In this document: positions 10,404 to 21,371 of the stretch, piece by piece
Layout of the letters: every line of letters starts with the position of its first letter
How positions within the stretch are numbered: the first letter of the stretch is position 1
NCBI GenBank assembly: GCA_950295325.1
Contig: OX485806.1
Coordinates: 12,960,001-13,020,000, forward strand
Direction: 5' to 3'
Length of the DNA stretch: 60,000 bases
DNA from: Polytrichum commune
Taxonomy: Eukaryota; Streptophyta; Polytrichopsida; Polytrichales; Polytrichaceae
Made by a program: the position numbers and the translations under genes
The notes under the pieces: model-generated
What the model was told of the DNA's origin: nothing
The model's input: the letters and a program-made list of their open reading frames with translations, nothing else
The model's database searches: none

Positions 10404-11748
10404 TGTGAGGCCAAACCCACCACCCTTAAGCGTCCTAGTCCGGGTGATGCTTTTGAGACTCGCATGTGTCATACCAAAAGTAGCAACATAAGATATAAGT
10501 CCCATCTCAATGAACCCCCAACTTCTCTTAAGTCATGACGTTTTATTAATGCAATTTTCTTGAGTGGGTATAGCATTGGCCGCCTCAAGGGTCCATCCCA
10601 CGGCCTTAGCTACACATGCTCTTAAGGACTTCCCTCTTGAAACTTTAGTTCTGGCTGTTGATTCTTCACTAGTGCTCGTCACCTCGCTGAAGTTATGACT
10701 TGTTGACTCCATGTGATGAATACACAAGTGTTAAAAAACACTCATCATTCTCATCACTTAGCGTTACATCCTCTTCCGCAATTCTTCGCCATGGCACCCT
10801 TAAGTGCTTGATTACAATCCCAACAACTTAACTACAAGTTCCCCCCCTTGATATCACCTTATGATGCCTTGTAGTCAATTCCCTAGCTAAATACTCATTA
10901 CCTAATTAGCATTAGGTAATATTCTTATGACCCAATCTAATGTCCCAGTTGTCTAACTTCTGAACCCAATACTGTATTTCCAACAACTAAATACTGTAGT
11001 TCCAGCAACTAAATATTGTATTTCCCAAAGCTCTAAGAGCTCAACTCCTTAGAGGAGAGAAAGTTTTAAACTCAACATGAATGTGGATGCTACAATTATA
11101 AATGCCATGATTCCAAACACTATAAATCTAAATATCATGAATCTAAATTCTATAAGTCACATACAACAAGCTAAGCTCTAAATCTCTCAACCAAAGACTA
11201 CTCCTAACAAATGTCAAACTAACTTCAAGGTAAATTAGTCTTGGTTCTTCACCTTGAGACCTTGCACGCACATGTGCTCCGTTCTTGCTTCCCACACCCT
11301 TACTTATAACACGTGGGGTGCCAAGGAGCACGAAGGAGAAGAGGATGAGAGAGGGAAGAGTGAGGGTTTATATAGTGAATTGAGAGGGAGTATGTGAGCA
11401 CCCCCAAGGCTCAAGATAAGCCTTTTGATTCTTTGCTACTTTGTAGGCTCTCATCCTATCCTCTAAGCCTTCAACTCTTAAACCAATAACTTAGGTCCTA
11501 ATTCAAACAATTAAATCAATGAACTACCCTTGGTTCACTACGCTTACCTAACTAAGGAATTTTCTTCACACCCCTAAACTTTTAATCAACTACTCCACAC
11601 GAGCCTAAGGTCTAAACATAACTTCATTCAAACTTCATTCAAACTTCATTTTTTTTTTATTTTTGTGAATAATAATAAAACATCAGAACATAACTTCTAA
11701 TGGTTTCGAAGAGTTAAGAACACATGTGAGCGCCATTTTGGGCTCACA
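10404..11748 (+). mobile_element. Solo LTR, TGTGAG family (copy 1)
   Basis: It begins TGTGAGGCCAAACC and ends TTTTGGGCTCACA, and is flanked by perfect 5-bp duplications CTCTT (10399-10403 and 11749-11753). No internal region is present, so it is a solo LTR of 1345 bp left by recombination between two LTRs. A TATA-like TTTATATAG lies at ~11367 after a purine-rich stretch that is shared with copies at 16314 and 34343. Parts of this LTR differ strongly from those copies, so it is a different subfamily. Confidence 0.85.
11367..11375 (+). promoter_or_regulatory. LTR TATA box
   Basis: TTTATATAG follows a block (GTGGGGTGCC..GGAGCAC..AGAGGATGAG) that is conserved at the same place in the LTRs at 16314 (TATA near 17104) and 34343 (near 35290). 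Conservation across divergent subfamilies supports a promoter role. Confidence 0.5.
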
Positions 11749-11753
11749 CTCTT

Positions 11754-12267
11754 CCTCCTCACAAACTCCATGGCTCATCCATAAGCCCCTACCCCCCTCG
11801 AATAGACAGCGAGGGAGTTAATTCGAACTCTAAAACCCCTGCGGTTGAACTCTTTACTGTAAGACTATCTAACCATCCCGCTCACCAATCACTTAGGCCA
11901 AAATCCTAGTACTTCGATTAACTCAACATTTAATCTTAAATCGACCAAACGCTATTCTAATAAACATCATTTTTTTTAGCTTTTCTTAACTCACGTGCAC
12001 ACCACTTCTCACGGTCGAAAACAACACTAACTAGCCTTACTTGGCCAATAACCCAATACTTAACTTAAACTCAACCCCCCTTAACCCCCTAACTACGTTA
12101 ACATAATACCAACGGTTCCCAACCCCGTAAAGTACCATACTTTAAGCTTTAACTACATTCTATCACAAGCTTCAAGGTTACACTCTGTTTAAGTTTTGTA
12201 ATAATTGATAACAATTCAAAATCTAAGTTCTAATGCCATCCAGAGTTAACAACAAATGTGGGCTCAA
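11754..12267. mobile_element. LTR 3' fragment abutting integrase
   Basis: The text before the integrase frame ends ...AATGTGGGCTCA, close to the 3' ends of the other LTRs in the window. The integrase frame stops being conserved exactly here. The matching LTR start is probably in 9481-10403, with copy 1 inserted between. No target duplication could be paired. Confidence 0.4.
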
Positions 12268-13034
12268 CTTTGGGTCTTCCTATGGTCTATCTTAAATCTA
12301 GCTGTCAAGTCATGAAACATCTCATTTAAGAAATGAGTGCCTCGATCACTAACTAGAATCTTAGGAGACCCGAATCTTGAGATGATGTTCTCATACATGA
12401 ACGTGGCGGCAAGGGCGGCCGTATTCGTCTTCACCGCCTTTACTTCCGCCCATTTAGTCAAGTATTCGGTGGCTACTACAATGTAAGCCAAACCTTTAGA
12501 AGAATGGGGGTGAACCTCACCGACATAATCAATTCCCCATTTCTCAAATGGAACTAAGGGTAAGGATATGTGGAGAGGCATCTCCATGCGGAGGTCATTC
12601 CTAGCATACCTCTGACAAGCATCACACTTCCTAACATATTCCTTAGCATCCTTGAACAAGTCTGGCCAAAAGTAACTTGCTCTAAATATCTTTTGTCCAG
12701 TAAGTAATCTTGAAAAATGCCCACCACATGCCCTATCATGGCAAACCGATAATATCGGGGGGGCCTTGATCTCCGACACACATCGTCGTAAGATCCCATC
12801 CATTTCCCTCCTAAATAGTCTATGGCCTATGACTGTGTAATGCCGACTATTCACTTGAATCTTTCTCTTCTCCTCCTTTGTTCTATCCCAAGTCAATTGT
12901 TGAGTCGTGAGAAATTCCACAATGCCCGAGTACCAATCCGCCCTAGCCGTAACTAAGAAAAGGTTGTCGTCCCTCAAACTGTCGTCTACCGGACTGTCTC
13001 TTGTCTCATCAGACAACCTTGACAAATGATTGGC
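12268..13034 (-). pseudogene. Ty3/gypsy integrase, 3'-truncated
   Basis: Integrase joins retroelement cDNA to chromosomal DNA. The frame shows the zinc region (H near CHDRACGGH, then CDAC at ~12605-12620), the first catalytic Asp in WGIDYVG (~12525-12545) and the second in VSDRGTHF (~12330-12350). It stops at HRKT, before the third catalytic residue, where LTR text begins, so the C-terminus is lost. Upstream, a TAA separates it from the RNase H frame, although sequence similarity runs straight through the stop (ANHLSRL follows). It forms one minus-strand pol gene with the next entries. Confidence 0.85.
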
Positions 13035-14023
13035 TTACAGGTGCATGCGACCAGGTTTATACTCCACGGTGTAGTGGAACTCCTCCAAAAGTAGCACCCA
13101 TCTAGCCAACCTACCACTCAATTCCGCCTTGTTGACTAGAAATTTGATCGTCATGTGATCGACAAAGAAAACTACTGGATTACATATAAAATAATGGAAA
13201 AATTTCTTGACTGAGAAGACCATGGCCAAACACTCCCTCTCCATGGTAGAATAATTTCTCTCAGCCGGTGTCAACTGTCGACTCGCATACGCCACATGTT
13301 GATCCTTCTCATTTTCTCCCGTCGCCTGACATAATGCACTACTTACAGCTACTGAGCTAGCATCACAAAACACATGGAAAGGTTTTTCCCAATCTGGTGG
13401 CACCAACACCGGATAGATGCTCAATTTATCCTCAACTCCTCGAATGCCCTTTGGCAATCCTCTGTCCACTCAAACCTACAATCTTTCTTAAGCAAATGAA
13501 TAATGAGAATTGCTATCTTAGAAAAATTAGGAATCAACTCCCTATACCACCCAACGTGTCCTAACAATTTGGCTATACCCTTCGCATTCGTAGGAGTAGG
13601 CAATTCATCAATCATCGTGATCTTTTCGGGATCCAGTTCTCTTCCCTTCTCACTCACCACATAACCCAATAGAACTCCCTTATGCACACCCAAGAATGTC
13701 TTATCCGGGTTCAAAGCTAGCCTCATCTGTCTACACCTCACCAAAGCCTCTCGCACACACCCTATATGTTGACTAGCATTTGATTGAATGCTAAAATCGT
13801 CGATGAAGACTGTCATGGATTTGTATGACAAGTCGGTGAAGATATACATGATGAGCCTCTGAAACGTGGCCGGAGCGTTATACAAACCAAATGGCATGAC
13901 TACCCAAACAAACGTGCCCCATGGAGTAGTAAAAGTCGTCTTGTGAATATCTTGTAATGCTATGGCGATTTGGTTATAGCCCGTATAACCATTCATGAAC
14001 ATATAGCGAACATGCCCTCCTAC
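13035..14023 (-). pseudogene. Ty3/gypsy reverse transcriptase palm and RNase H
   Basis: Reading leftwards from 14023, the reverse transcriptase palm includes GYNQIAIA, TPWGTF, MPFGLYNAPATFQ and the catalytic box VFIDDFSI (~13797-13805), followed by the connection LLGYVVSEKG. A frame change at ~13421-13470 leads into RNase H (HVFCDASS at ~13360-13385; YASRQLTPAERNYSTMERE). The N-terminal part of the same reverse transcriptase lies at 15602-16308, on the other side of a solo LTR. The sequence suits the non-chromodomain plant gypsy lineages (Tat/Athila-like); that placement is tentative. Confidence 0.85.
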
Positions 14024-14505
14024 CTCCTTATGAGCCCAAAATGAGTGCTCATATTTGTTTTATGTTTAGAATTTATTTAGAATTGCATTTGGAGTGTTAT
14101 TGAAGCAATCAAAAGTATTAAAAGAGTGAGGTTTGGTGTGGATTTATGTTTTAGGCTTTAAGCCTATTTTGTGTGGTTAAGTAGAAGCTTAGTGATATTA
14201 GGGAGTGTTGTGGTTAAGTGAGTAGTGGTTGATGAAGCAAGAGGAAGGTCCTTGGATTTAAATGTTTGAATTAGAACATGCTCTTGTTGGTTTAGAAGGT
14301 GAGGATTTAGTGGATAGGATAAGGTCCTATTAAGTAGGAGAAAATTAAGGGGCTTGTGGTCTTGGGTGCCCTCTCCTCCTCCTCCTCCTCTCCTCTCTTC
14401 ACTTCTCTCTTCTCTTCTTCTTCTTCCTCTCCTCTCTTCTCTCTCTCCCTTTTCTCTAGGAATTTGGTGCTCTTAGAGCTAGAAAAGAATGTGTGAATTA
14501 GGTAG

Positions 14506-14669
14506 AACACCATATTCGAAATTTTGGGAAAATTCCATGATTTTGGGAAAATACAGTTTAGGTTGAATCGACCTAAAATGTACCCACCAGGTACATTTTA
14601 GGTCAACTCCACCTAAACTGTCATCAAATTCGGAGACTGGAAATCTCCCAAAATTTCGAATATGGTGTT
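14506..14669. repeat. ~165-bp inverted repeat (long hairpin)
   Basis: The outermost 24 bases of each arm are perfectly complementary (AACACCATATTCGAA... against ...TTCGAATATGGTGTT). A second inner pair of 32-base arms (ACAGTTTAGG...AATGTACC and GGTACATT...CCTAAACTGT) matches with about four differences around a loop near 14589. Short unpaired stretches lie between. It lies inside a solo LTR, so it may be transcribed as a hairpin. Confidence 0.85.
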
Positions 14670-14779
14670 GTAGTAGTTTAGTAGAATTAGTGAGTTTTGT
14701 TAGACTAATTAGTTAGGGGGCGTGTTAGAGATTAGGGAGGTACGGGTTTAATCAGCTAGTAAGGGGAGTGTATTAGCTG

Positions 14780-15111
14780 GGAGGCTACCTCGACATCAGC
14801 TGGTAATTAGTTCAGTCGAACTAGGAGGCTACCTCGGCAGCAGCTGGTAGTTAGTTCAATAAGACTGGGAGGCTACCTCGACATCAGCTGGTAATTAGTT
14901 CAGTCGAACTGGGAGGCTACCTCGGCAGCAGCTGGTAGTTAGTTCAATCAGACTGGGAGGCTACCTCGGCAGCAGCTGGTAATTAGTTCAGTCGGACTGG
15001 GAGGCTACCTCGGCAGCAGTAGGTAATTGGGTCAGTCGGACGGGGAGGCTATCTCGGCAGCAGCTGGTAATTGGGTCAATCAAACTGGGAGGCCACCGGC
15101 AGTTTGTAAGG
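14780..15111. repeat. 44-bp minisatellite inside solo LTR
   Basis: GGAGGCTACCTCG recurs at 14780, 14824, 14868 and 14912 and onwards, about eight units, with the last ones degraded. The first units alternate between two variants (CGACATCAGC and CGGCAGCAGC), so an 88-bp dimer is also visible. Confidence 0.85.
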
Positions 15112-15601
15112 GGGATACTTAGCTAGTTGGATTAGGAGGACGGGTTGGGCTTGGAGCAAGGTTGCATACCTTGAAATAGTGTGGGACCTAGGCAATTGTG
15201 CAAGGGGTTGAAATTGCAATATTATAAAGGGAGAAAGAACATACTAGGTTGACAATAAATTATGTTATAGCTAGTTAATAGAGTTAGCAATAACGTTAGT
15301 TAAATAATTAGTCATTAGCAAGTTGGTTAACCACTATACACTATAAGGTGGCAATAGGAGATGGACTTGTGATTGAGTGGTGTGGAATTGTACTTGAGTA
15401 CGTTAATAGCGCCATGATAGAGAAGAGTGTTTCTTAACACTTGTAATCTTGTTATGGAATACATTGGTGTGTACGAATTGATGAGAAATGTAATGAATTC
15501 TCACAAAGTTGGTAAGAGGGAGCTATGTGAAACGAATGTGATATTCATTCCCTCACTCGGACTAGGACGCTTAAGGGTGTATGGTTTGGCCTCACACTCC
15601 T

Positions 15602-16308
15602 CTAGAAGGAGAGTGATGAATGGTAAAGGAAAATGATCATTTTGTGTGCAAGCATTTAGTTTTCTATAATCTACACACACCTTCAACTTCCCATTGTTTT
15701 TCTTCACCAAGACCATCGGAGAGACCCAATCCGTAATTTCCATCGGCTTAATAAATCTGGCCTTCAACAATCTCTCTAACTCCGTCTTAACCAACAACTG
15801 TAATTGTGGGTTCATCCTTCTCTCCTTTAGCCTAATCGGCCTAGCACCTAGAATCAAAAGAATGCGATGCTCCACCATTTCTCTAGGAATCCCTTTAAGC
15901 TCATCATACGACCAAGCAAAGGTATCACTAAATTCATCCACCAACTCGCTATATTTCTTGATCTCCCTCTCGTCCAACTTAGACCCCATCTTCATTTGTC
16001 TAACCTTACCATTCTTGGTTGTCACATCCACATATTTCCGATCCGCTTCCAACACATGAGTTTGTTCATCCTTGTTCCTATACCAATCCGGTGGAACATT
16101 AGGATAATCCTTGACATCCTATCCAACCATTATCCTTGTCGATGTAGTCTTGAAGTGCAGTGGCTCCTCCAACTTCTCCGCCTCCATAATAGCCTCCTCG
16201 TCCTAAGTCCCATCAACGTGTACTAAACTAACGTCACTCTCTTCCATACTATCTACCCAAGGTATCAACCCCCCTAAAATTCACTCATCCTCGGTGAGTA
16301 CTCCACAT
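15602..16308 (-). pseudogene. Ty3/gypsy reverse transcriptase N-terminal part
   Basis: The frame 16055 to ~15602 encodes the fingers region: a run of PIRLKERRMNPQ, then DWVSPMVLVKKNNGKL and CVDYRKLNACT, ending LPFITLLLEE where the solo LTR begins. It continues at 14023 with GYNQ. The stretch 16056-16308 keeps similar protein text but has three stops. The stretch between protease and reverse transcriptase is cut again at 16308 by another solo LTR. Confidence 0.8.
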
Positions 16309-17817
16309 GGTTCTGTGAGGCCAAACCCCCCACCCTTAAGCGTCCGTAGTCCGAGTAGTGGGTTTGGGCTCACATTCCTCCGCGGTATTGGATTTGGACT
16401 TGGATGAGTCCATAGTGCAAGGTTCACCCTTCAAGTGGTCTTGGATTTAACTAGCTCCTTCATAAACCCAGCTCCTTCATAAACCCAGCTTCTTAGCTTC
16501 TAACTAAACAAACCCAGCTCCTTCATAAACCCAGCTCTTTACTTTCTAACTAAACAAACCCAGCTCCTTCATAAACCCAGCTCCTTCATGAACCCACAAC
16601 TTTGTAGTTGTAATCCCCAACTACCTCACTAATTATTCAAGCCCTTAACTAATCTTCCTACCTAATTTCCCTAATTCTACTAACAACCCCTTTCTAATCA
16701 CACAATTCTTCTCTAATCCTAAAATCCTAAAATCCTAGAGAGGAGAGGGGGAGAGAGAATTTCCTAACTTCACTAAGACTAACTAATCCACACAAGTATA
16801 TTTTTGCACTCATCACAACATCAAGTGCTCAACTCTTAAACATGGAACTTGCAACCACGTGTATTCAAAACATGAACTTTAAGTACCACAAATTGGAATC
16901 ATGAATTAACTTTAAAATCCTTCACGTCAACACTAATTCTACCAAGAGGTCAAGCCCTCTTCAAGGCTAACAAGCCTTGGCTCTCAAACTAAAAACTAAG
17001 CACACGCATGTGCTCCAATATGGCTTCCCACACCCACACTTATAACTCGTGGGGTGCCTTGGAGCACAAAGGAAAGAGAGGATGAGTGAGGGAAGAATGA
17101 GGGATTATATAGTAAGCTTGAGGGGGTGAGCACCCTCAAGGCTCACGATAAGCCCTTGAGATTTCCTCCTACTTAGTAGGCGCCAATCCTATCTTCTAAG
17201 CCTTCCTCCCTCAAATGATCAACAAGGATCATAATTCGAACATTTAACTAGCCTTGGCTTTCTACCTACCACACTTTACCAAACTTGGGATGCTTCAACC
17301 CAAACTTAGCCTCCTTCGCTTTCCGCCGCCATAACTTTCTCCCCTTACTTTTCCAAATCGTCGCTCACCACTTAATTCAAACCACGATGCTTAACTCGTG
17401 ATTTGATTGGTGCTTTGAGAATTTGCTTATCCTCCACCTTGCATTCTTCCTTGGGCCTTCCCCATTAAGTGGCCATGATGAGGTGGTCCACTTGTGCGCT
17501 CCATGTGATCCTCCATTCATCCCAATTCGAATGCACTTGCCTCTTGAGTCACTTTGGTTGTCTCCATCCATTTGTACTAGCCTACTCACTAACTACTCAA
17601 TCCAAGTTCTCCTTACCTATCCTCATTCACTCAAATCCTTCCGAAGGTAAAAACACAATAACAACTCACATCCTAGCCTCTTACAACATGGTACTTCTAA
17701 GACTAACATTTCACTCTTTTTATATTTTTGTGAAGTAACATGCTACTTCAAAGTGCATCAACTAACGTTTCAAGGGTCTAAGACTAAATGTGGGCACCCT
17801 TTTGGGCTCACAGGTTC
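16309..17817 (+). mobile_element. Solo LTR, TGTGAG family (copy 3), with TSD
   Basis: The LTR is 16314-17812 (1499 bp), from TGTGAGGCCAAACC to TTTTGGGCTCACA, with perfect duplications GGTTC (16309-16313, 17813-17817). It is almost identical to 34343-35998; the main difference is ~157 bp missing near 16450, at short AGCTCCTTCATAAACCC repeats. It separates protease from reverse transcriptase of the gypsy element. Frames inside it (for example 17377-17589) recur identically at 35563-35775 and are LTR sequence, not genes. Confidence 0.9.
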
Positions 17818-18360
17818 CAACAAAGAATATTCCTCACCCCTAGAACTAATAACCTCATCATTTAAATATGTATGGTGGGACGTTACCATTACATTAAACT
17901 CCGACTCCGGATAATCCCTCAACCATTGGGCATACTCCCCATCATTCCCATAATTATAGAAACTAGGATCTAGACTATCCGATCCCGAATCTATGACCTT
18001 CTCATGACTACCCGGGTGGACCACTCCTACCAATGCCTCAAGATCCATGTCGTTTCCCTTATCATCAATTTCCTCCTCCGAGGATGAAAAGATCTTTTTT
18101 TTCACCCAACCACCTAATGATCCTATGGGAACCTTAACCCTATTTTCCTTAGGACCATAAGTAATGGAAGGCTTGGCTCCTCCCCATTCTACAATAGCCT
18201 CCAACATTCTCAACCATGACTTACTTAGCAAAATAAGGAATGTATCTTTGTTGGTGTGCATCTTGATGACATGAAAAGTGACTACATACTCTTCCCCTCC
18301 GGTGCTAATCCTACAATCCTTAATCATTCCCAAAGGCACGGCCGGAGTTTGGTTCGCCAT
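17818..18360 (-). pseudogene. Ty3/gypsy protease C-terminal part
   Basis: The frame begins MANQTPAVPLGMIKDCRI and continues with EYVVTFHVIKM and FLILLSKSWL, the second half of a retropepsin fold as seen in plant gypsy elements. It follows the active-site half at 18320-18892 after a one-base frame change near 18340-18360. A long acidic linker follows. Translation would run on into the solo LTR at 17812. Confidence 0.75.
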
Positions 18361-18980
18361 GTTGATGATGAAAGGTTGATGGACCCGTAAGACTAAGACC
18401 CAACCTCTTCATGGTGTGCTCCGGTAAGATGTTTAGACCACTACCTCCATCCACTAACACATTCGGAACCACCTTGTCCACCACCATAACCTTAATTTCA
18501 ATTGCCTTGACATCACGTCCTTCTCCTTGCAATTGAACTCTAGCGGCTACCCTAGTCTTCACCTTCCTAGTCCTCTTATTCACCGGCATTCCTTCCTTAA
18601 GAGTCTTATGAGCCATGGGTGATATCTCCAACAATTGTCCAAAAGTAATGTCGGCCTTAAGTGAGCTAAGGTCGGCCCATAAATCATAGCCACTTGACTT
18701 CTTTACCTTCACATTACCGACACCATCAAATTCGTCCAAGGGAATTCCCGGTTCTTCCCATTCTCCCATGTCACTACCATCTAAATCATGAATGACATTA
18801 GGCCTCTCCCTATCTTGGAGAATTACATTCTCCCTCTCTAGTGCCTCAGTGGATGTTCTAGCTATCCTAGCTGCTTTCTCTAAATCCAACAACTCGGGAG
18901 CCTCTCCCCTTGTCCTGGTCCCTTCTACCCTTGACGCCTCAGCCCGGCCCGCTCTCGAGGCCCTTGGTACGAGCCTCTTC
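18320..18980 (-). pseudogene. Gag end and protease active-site half
   Basis: The frame includes a typical gag-protease spacer (YDLWADLSSLKADITFGQLL) and the protease active site VDGGSGLN (~18433-18458), where a D-G/S/T-G triad is expected. Similarity extends upstream of the first ATG (18892) to about 18980 (TRTRGEAPELLDLEKA). The frame is lost at ~18350, continuing in the neighbouring entry. Confidence 0.8.
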
Positions 18981-18993
18981 GGCCACTACCATC

Positions 18994-19293
18994 TCACTGA
19001 ATTGGTTGCATGCTCCTAGTCAGCCACTTCGTGCTGATCCAACATTCTTTGCTAAGATAAATTGAAGGCAGCCTCCTCGCCGCCAACAATTCATCCACCC
19101 TCACCAGCATTGCTTCCTGCATTAGCTGAATCGGTTTGATGCCTTTCCTTGCTGTTGAGATCCTCCCTTTCCTGGGCGTAATCCCCTGTTCCTCTCGCCA
19201 CCTCAGTTTACTTCGTCTATGGCACCACTCCTCTGCTTGCGAATCCCCAAAAATTACCCATTCCGAGCGCAACATTCCCCATTTTGAATCCAC
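18994..19293 (-). pseudogene. Probable gag fragment of the gypsy element
   Basis: A 99-codon frame of basic composition lies upstream of the protease on the same strand, where gag should be. I recognise no zinc knuckle. The assignment rests on position, composition and strand only. Confidence 0.4.
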
Positions 19294-20128
19294 CTTTGAA
19301 TTCTACCCGATGAGCGATGGGTAATCCAGGAATGGATTGCAGCCTGGGCTCCAGGATTCATTCTTCATGCACCCTCCCTTTTTGATGCAACAAGTGCACC
19401 GAGTTCCCTCAATGTGGGTTCCTCCTGATTTTCCTTGCCGAAAGCTGAGTGCATTGAATCCGTGATGTTGGATGAGCTGCTAGGTTGTCGGCTTCCATAC
19501 CTGCCCAGCCGAACTATCATGATGCGGCAACCTCTTGTTCGTTCTCATTCCCACATTGTGCCGGCAGTTCCTTCCTCTGCCGCAACCCAGTTGCAGCCTC
19601 GTCCCTTTGCTGCAGCCTCTTCTGTCTTCAAACTCTCCCCTCACATTCTGTTGTCGGCCCTGGTTCTCCTTAGTCCAGTCCAAGGCCCTGATTTTTTTAG
19701 CTCAGCTCCCCCGAGCTCCGTAACCAGCCTCCTTTCGAGAGAGGAGAGAGAGAGAGAGAGGTTTCTACTACCGCAACCCCGACTCGATCCAGGACTCCGG
19801 AAATCTCTAGGGGTACAGGCCCCTTCCCCCTAATGTGGACACCAGCCAATCCTAATTCAAACCCATAAGCCCCAACTTCCTAACTTAACTTACAAATTCT
19901 ACCACCCCATTAACTAAGACCGGGTTAGTTCACTCCACCCTCTAAACTACCAAGGATTAACACTCTAACCTAGAGCTTAAATCATAATTCCACTTTAAGT
20001 CTAGTTCGACTCCAATCCAAAAGCCTCCAATTTTTTTATGTTTTTGTTATATCAAATTGAATTCAAATCCTAAGTTTTAATGATGTCTAATCCTTACACC
20101 CATGTGGGCACCCTAGTTTGGGCTCACA
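19294..20128. mobile_element. LTR fragment ending TTTGGGCTCACA
   Basis: The right end GTGGGCACCCTAGTTTGGGCTCACA-like text and the T-rich stretch before it match the 3' ends of the other TGTGAG-family LTRs. No start with TGTGAG and no duplication of the following GAGTG could be found, so it is truncated or rearranged. The part 19300-19850 is GC-richer, with an (AG)n run at ~19745-19762. Confidence 0.5.
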
Positions 20129-21371
20129 GAGTGGGACTCCTCTGCACTCGACAATGCTCTGTTTCTTCTCTCACTTCTCCAGATGTGACCAACTTCTCTC
20201 TCTCACGACACCACCTGATTATAATTCTCCTCTTCCCTCTTACACACAATCGCTCGACTCTGCTCTCCGGCAACAACCGCTCATAGTTCTACTCCACTCT
20301 TATTCTCATGCTATAGTTGCTTCATCTTCACTCATTCATATTTCACCTTCTTCGGCCAATGATAGGAATTACACTCGAATTTTAGTGGGACTCATCGCCC
20401 ATAGTTTAACTTGATTCTGCTCTACGGCGTTCTTATCCCTCAATCTCTATCTCTCAGTCGGAAGAACTTGTTCTCTCAAACAGCCATTTCCATCTACAAC
20501 ATCCTAAAATACTACTAATTCACAATTTCTATTCGCTCGACCCTATTCGACTACTCACACTCAGACAATAGTTCGCTTGTGTAACAATTTCCAGAGTTAG
20601 GTTCCTATTCTCAGTAGATTCAACTATATTCAATAGTTCCCTCTCAGACAATAGTTACACAATGATCAATGTCTTGCGGTAATTCTCTTAGCCTCTGAAA
20701 TCACTCATCAATTCCTCATACATTCCTCAGGTTCCTACTCCTTTTGTTTTATTCCACGTCTTGCTCAATTCACTCTTCATCGATTCTCACATCTCAATGC
20801 CCGTTAAAAGCATTCTCAGCAGTAACGACAATGTTTCACAGTTTGCTTCATTCCTTCACAATCAAATTCATACTCTCATTGGTCCACTCCACACAATCTC
20901 GCTCGGAATCTCTCCACAATGATTATCTGCCGCAATCATCAGAGATAGTTTTCCATACAGTCGATAGTTCGACCACTTCTCAATCTTTTCATTATAACTC
21001 AAGATTCAAAAATAACAATAAGCTTCACATGAAACACTGTCTTGCAATCACTGCAGCGATCACTAATTTTACTTAGCAGATAGTTTAACTATTATCCTCG
21101 CCCAAGTAAGGTGTTGAGGGAGACACGCCTATGGTTCTACAATGCGCTCAATAATTATCTGGAAATGTCTGCCTACCTCACCCGCGTCAGCCCTCTTACA
21201 GAGGCGGAGGGAAGACGATAGTTGTCATAACCGACTAGGGCCTCCTAAGGCCATGAAAATAGTTATAACTTCCTAGCCTATGGTTTAACTATATTCATCC
21301 TACAGGATGACTCCATCCAAATTTGAACTATAAGCCTATAGTTTACGAAGTGACCAAAAATTTGGCTCACA
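20129..21371. other. ATAGTT-rich segment ending in LTR-like terminus
   Basis: No gene is seen. The hexamer ATAGTT, often followed by A, C or T-rich text, recurs more than ten times (for example ~20285, 20309, 20400, 20570, 20634, 20656, 20947, 20964, 21071, 21219, 21263, 21339). The segment ends TTTGGCTCACA at 21371, like the LTR ends. It may be an LTR of a further subfamily. Confidence 0.45.

Larger units (their letters stand above)
14024..15601 (-). mobile_element. Solo LTR, TGTGAG family (copy 2), with TSD
   Basis: The LTR occupies 14029-15596 in minus orientation: its right end (plus strand) is GGTTTGGCCTCACA and its left end TATGAGCCCAAAA, the second base being a G-to-A change from TGTGAG. 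Perfect 5-bp duplications CTCCT flank it (14024-14028, 15597-15601). It splits the reverse transcriptase gene of the host gypsy element exactly in frame context. It contains a 44-bp minisatellite and a long hairpin, listed separately, and a pyrimidine-rich run at ~14375-14455. Confidence 0.85.

Noticed and set aside
17377-17738. ORFs repeated identically at 35563-35924
   Set aside because: They lie inside LTR copies of the TGTGAG family; identity reflects recent LTR spread, not a conserved gene.
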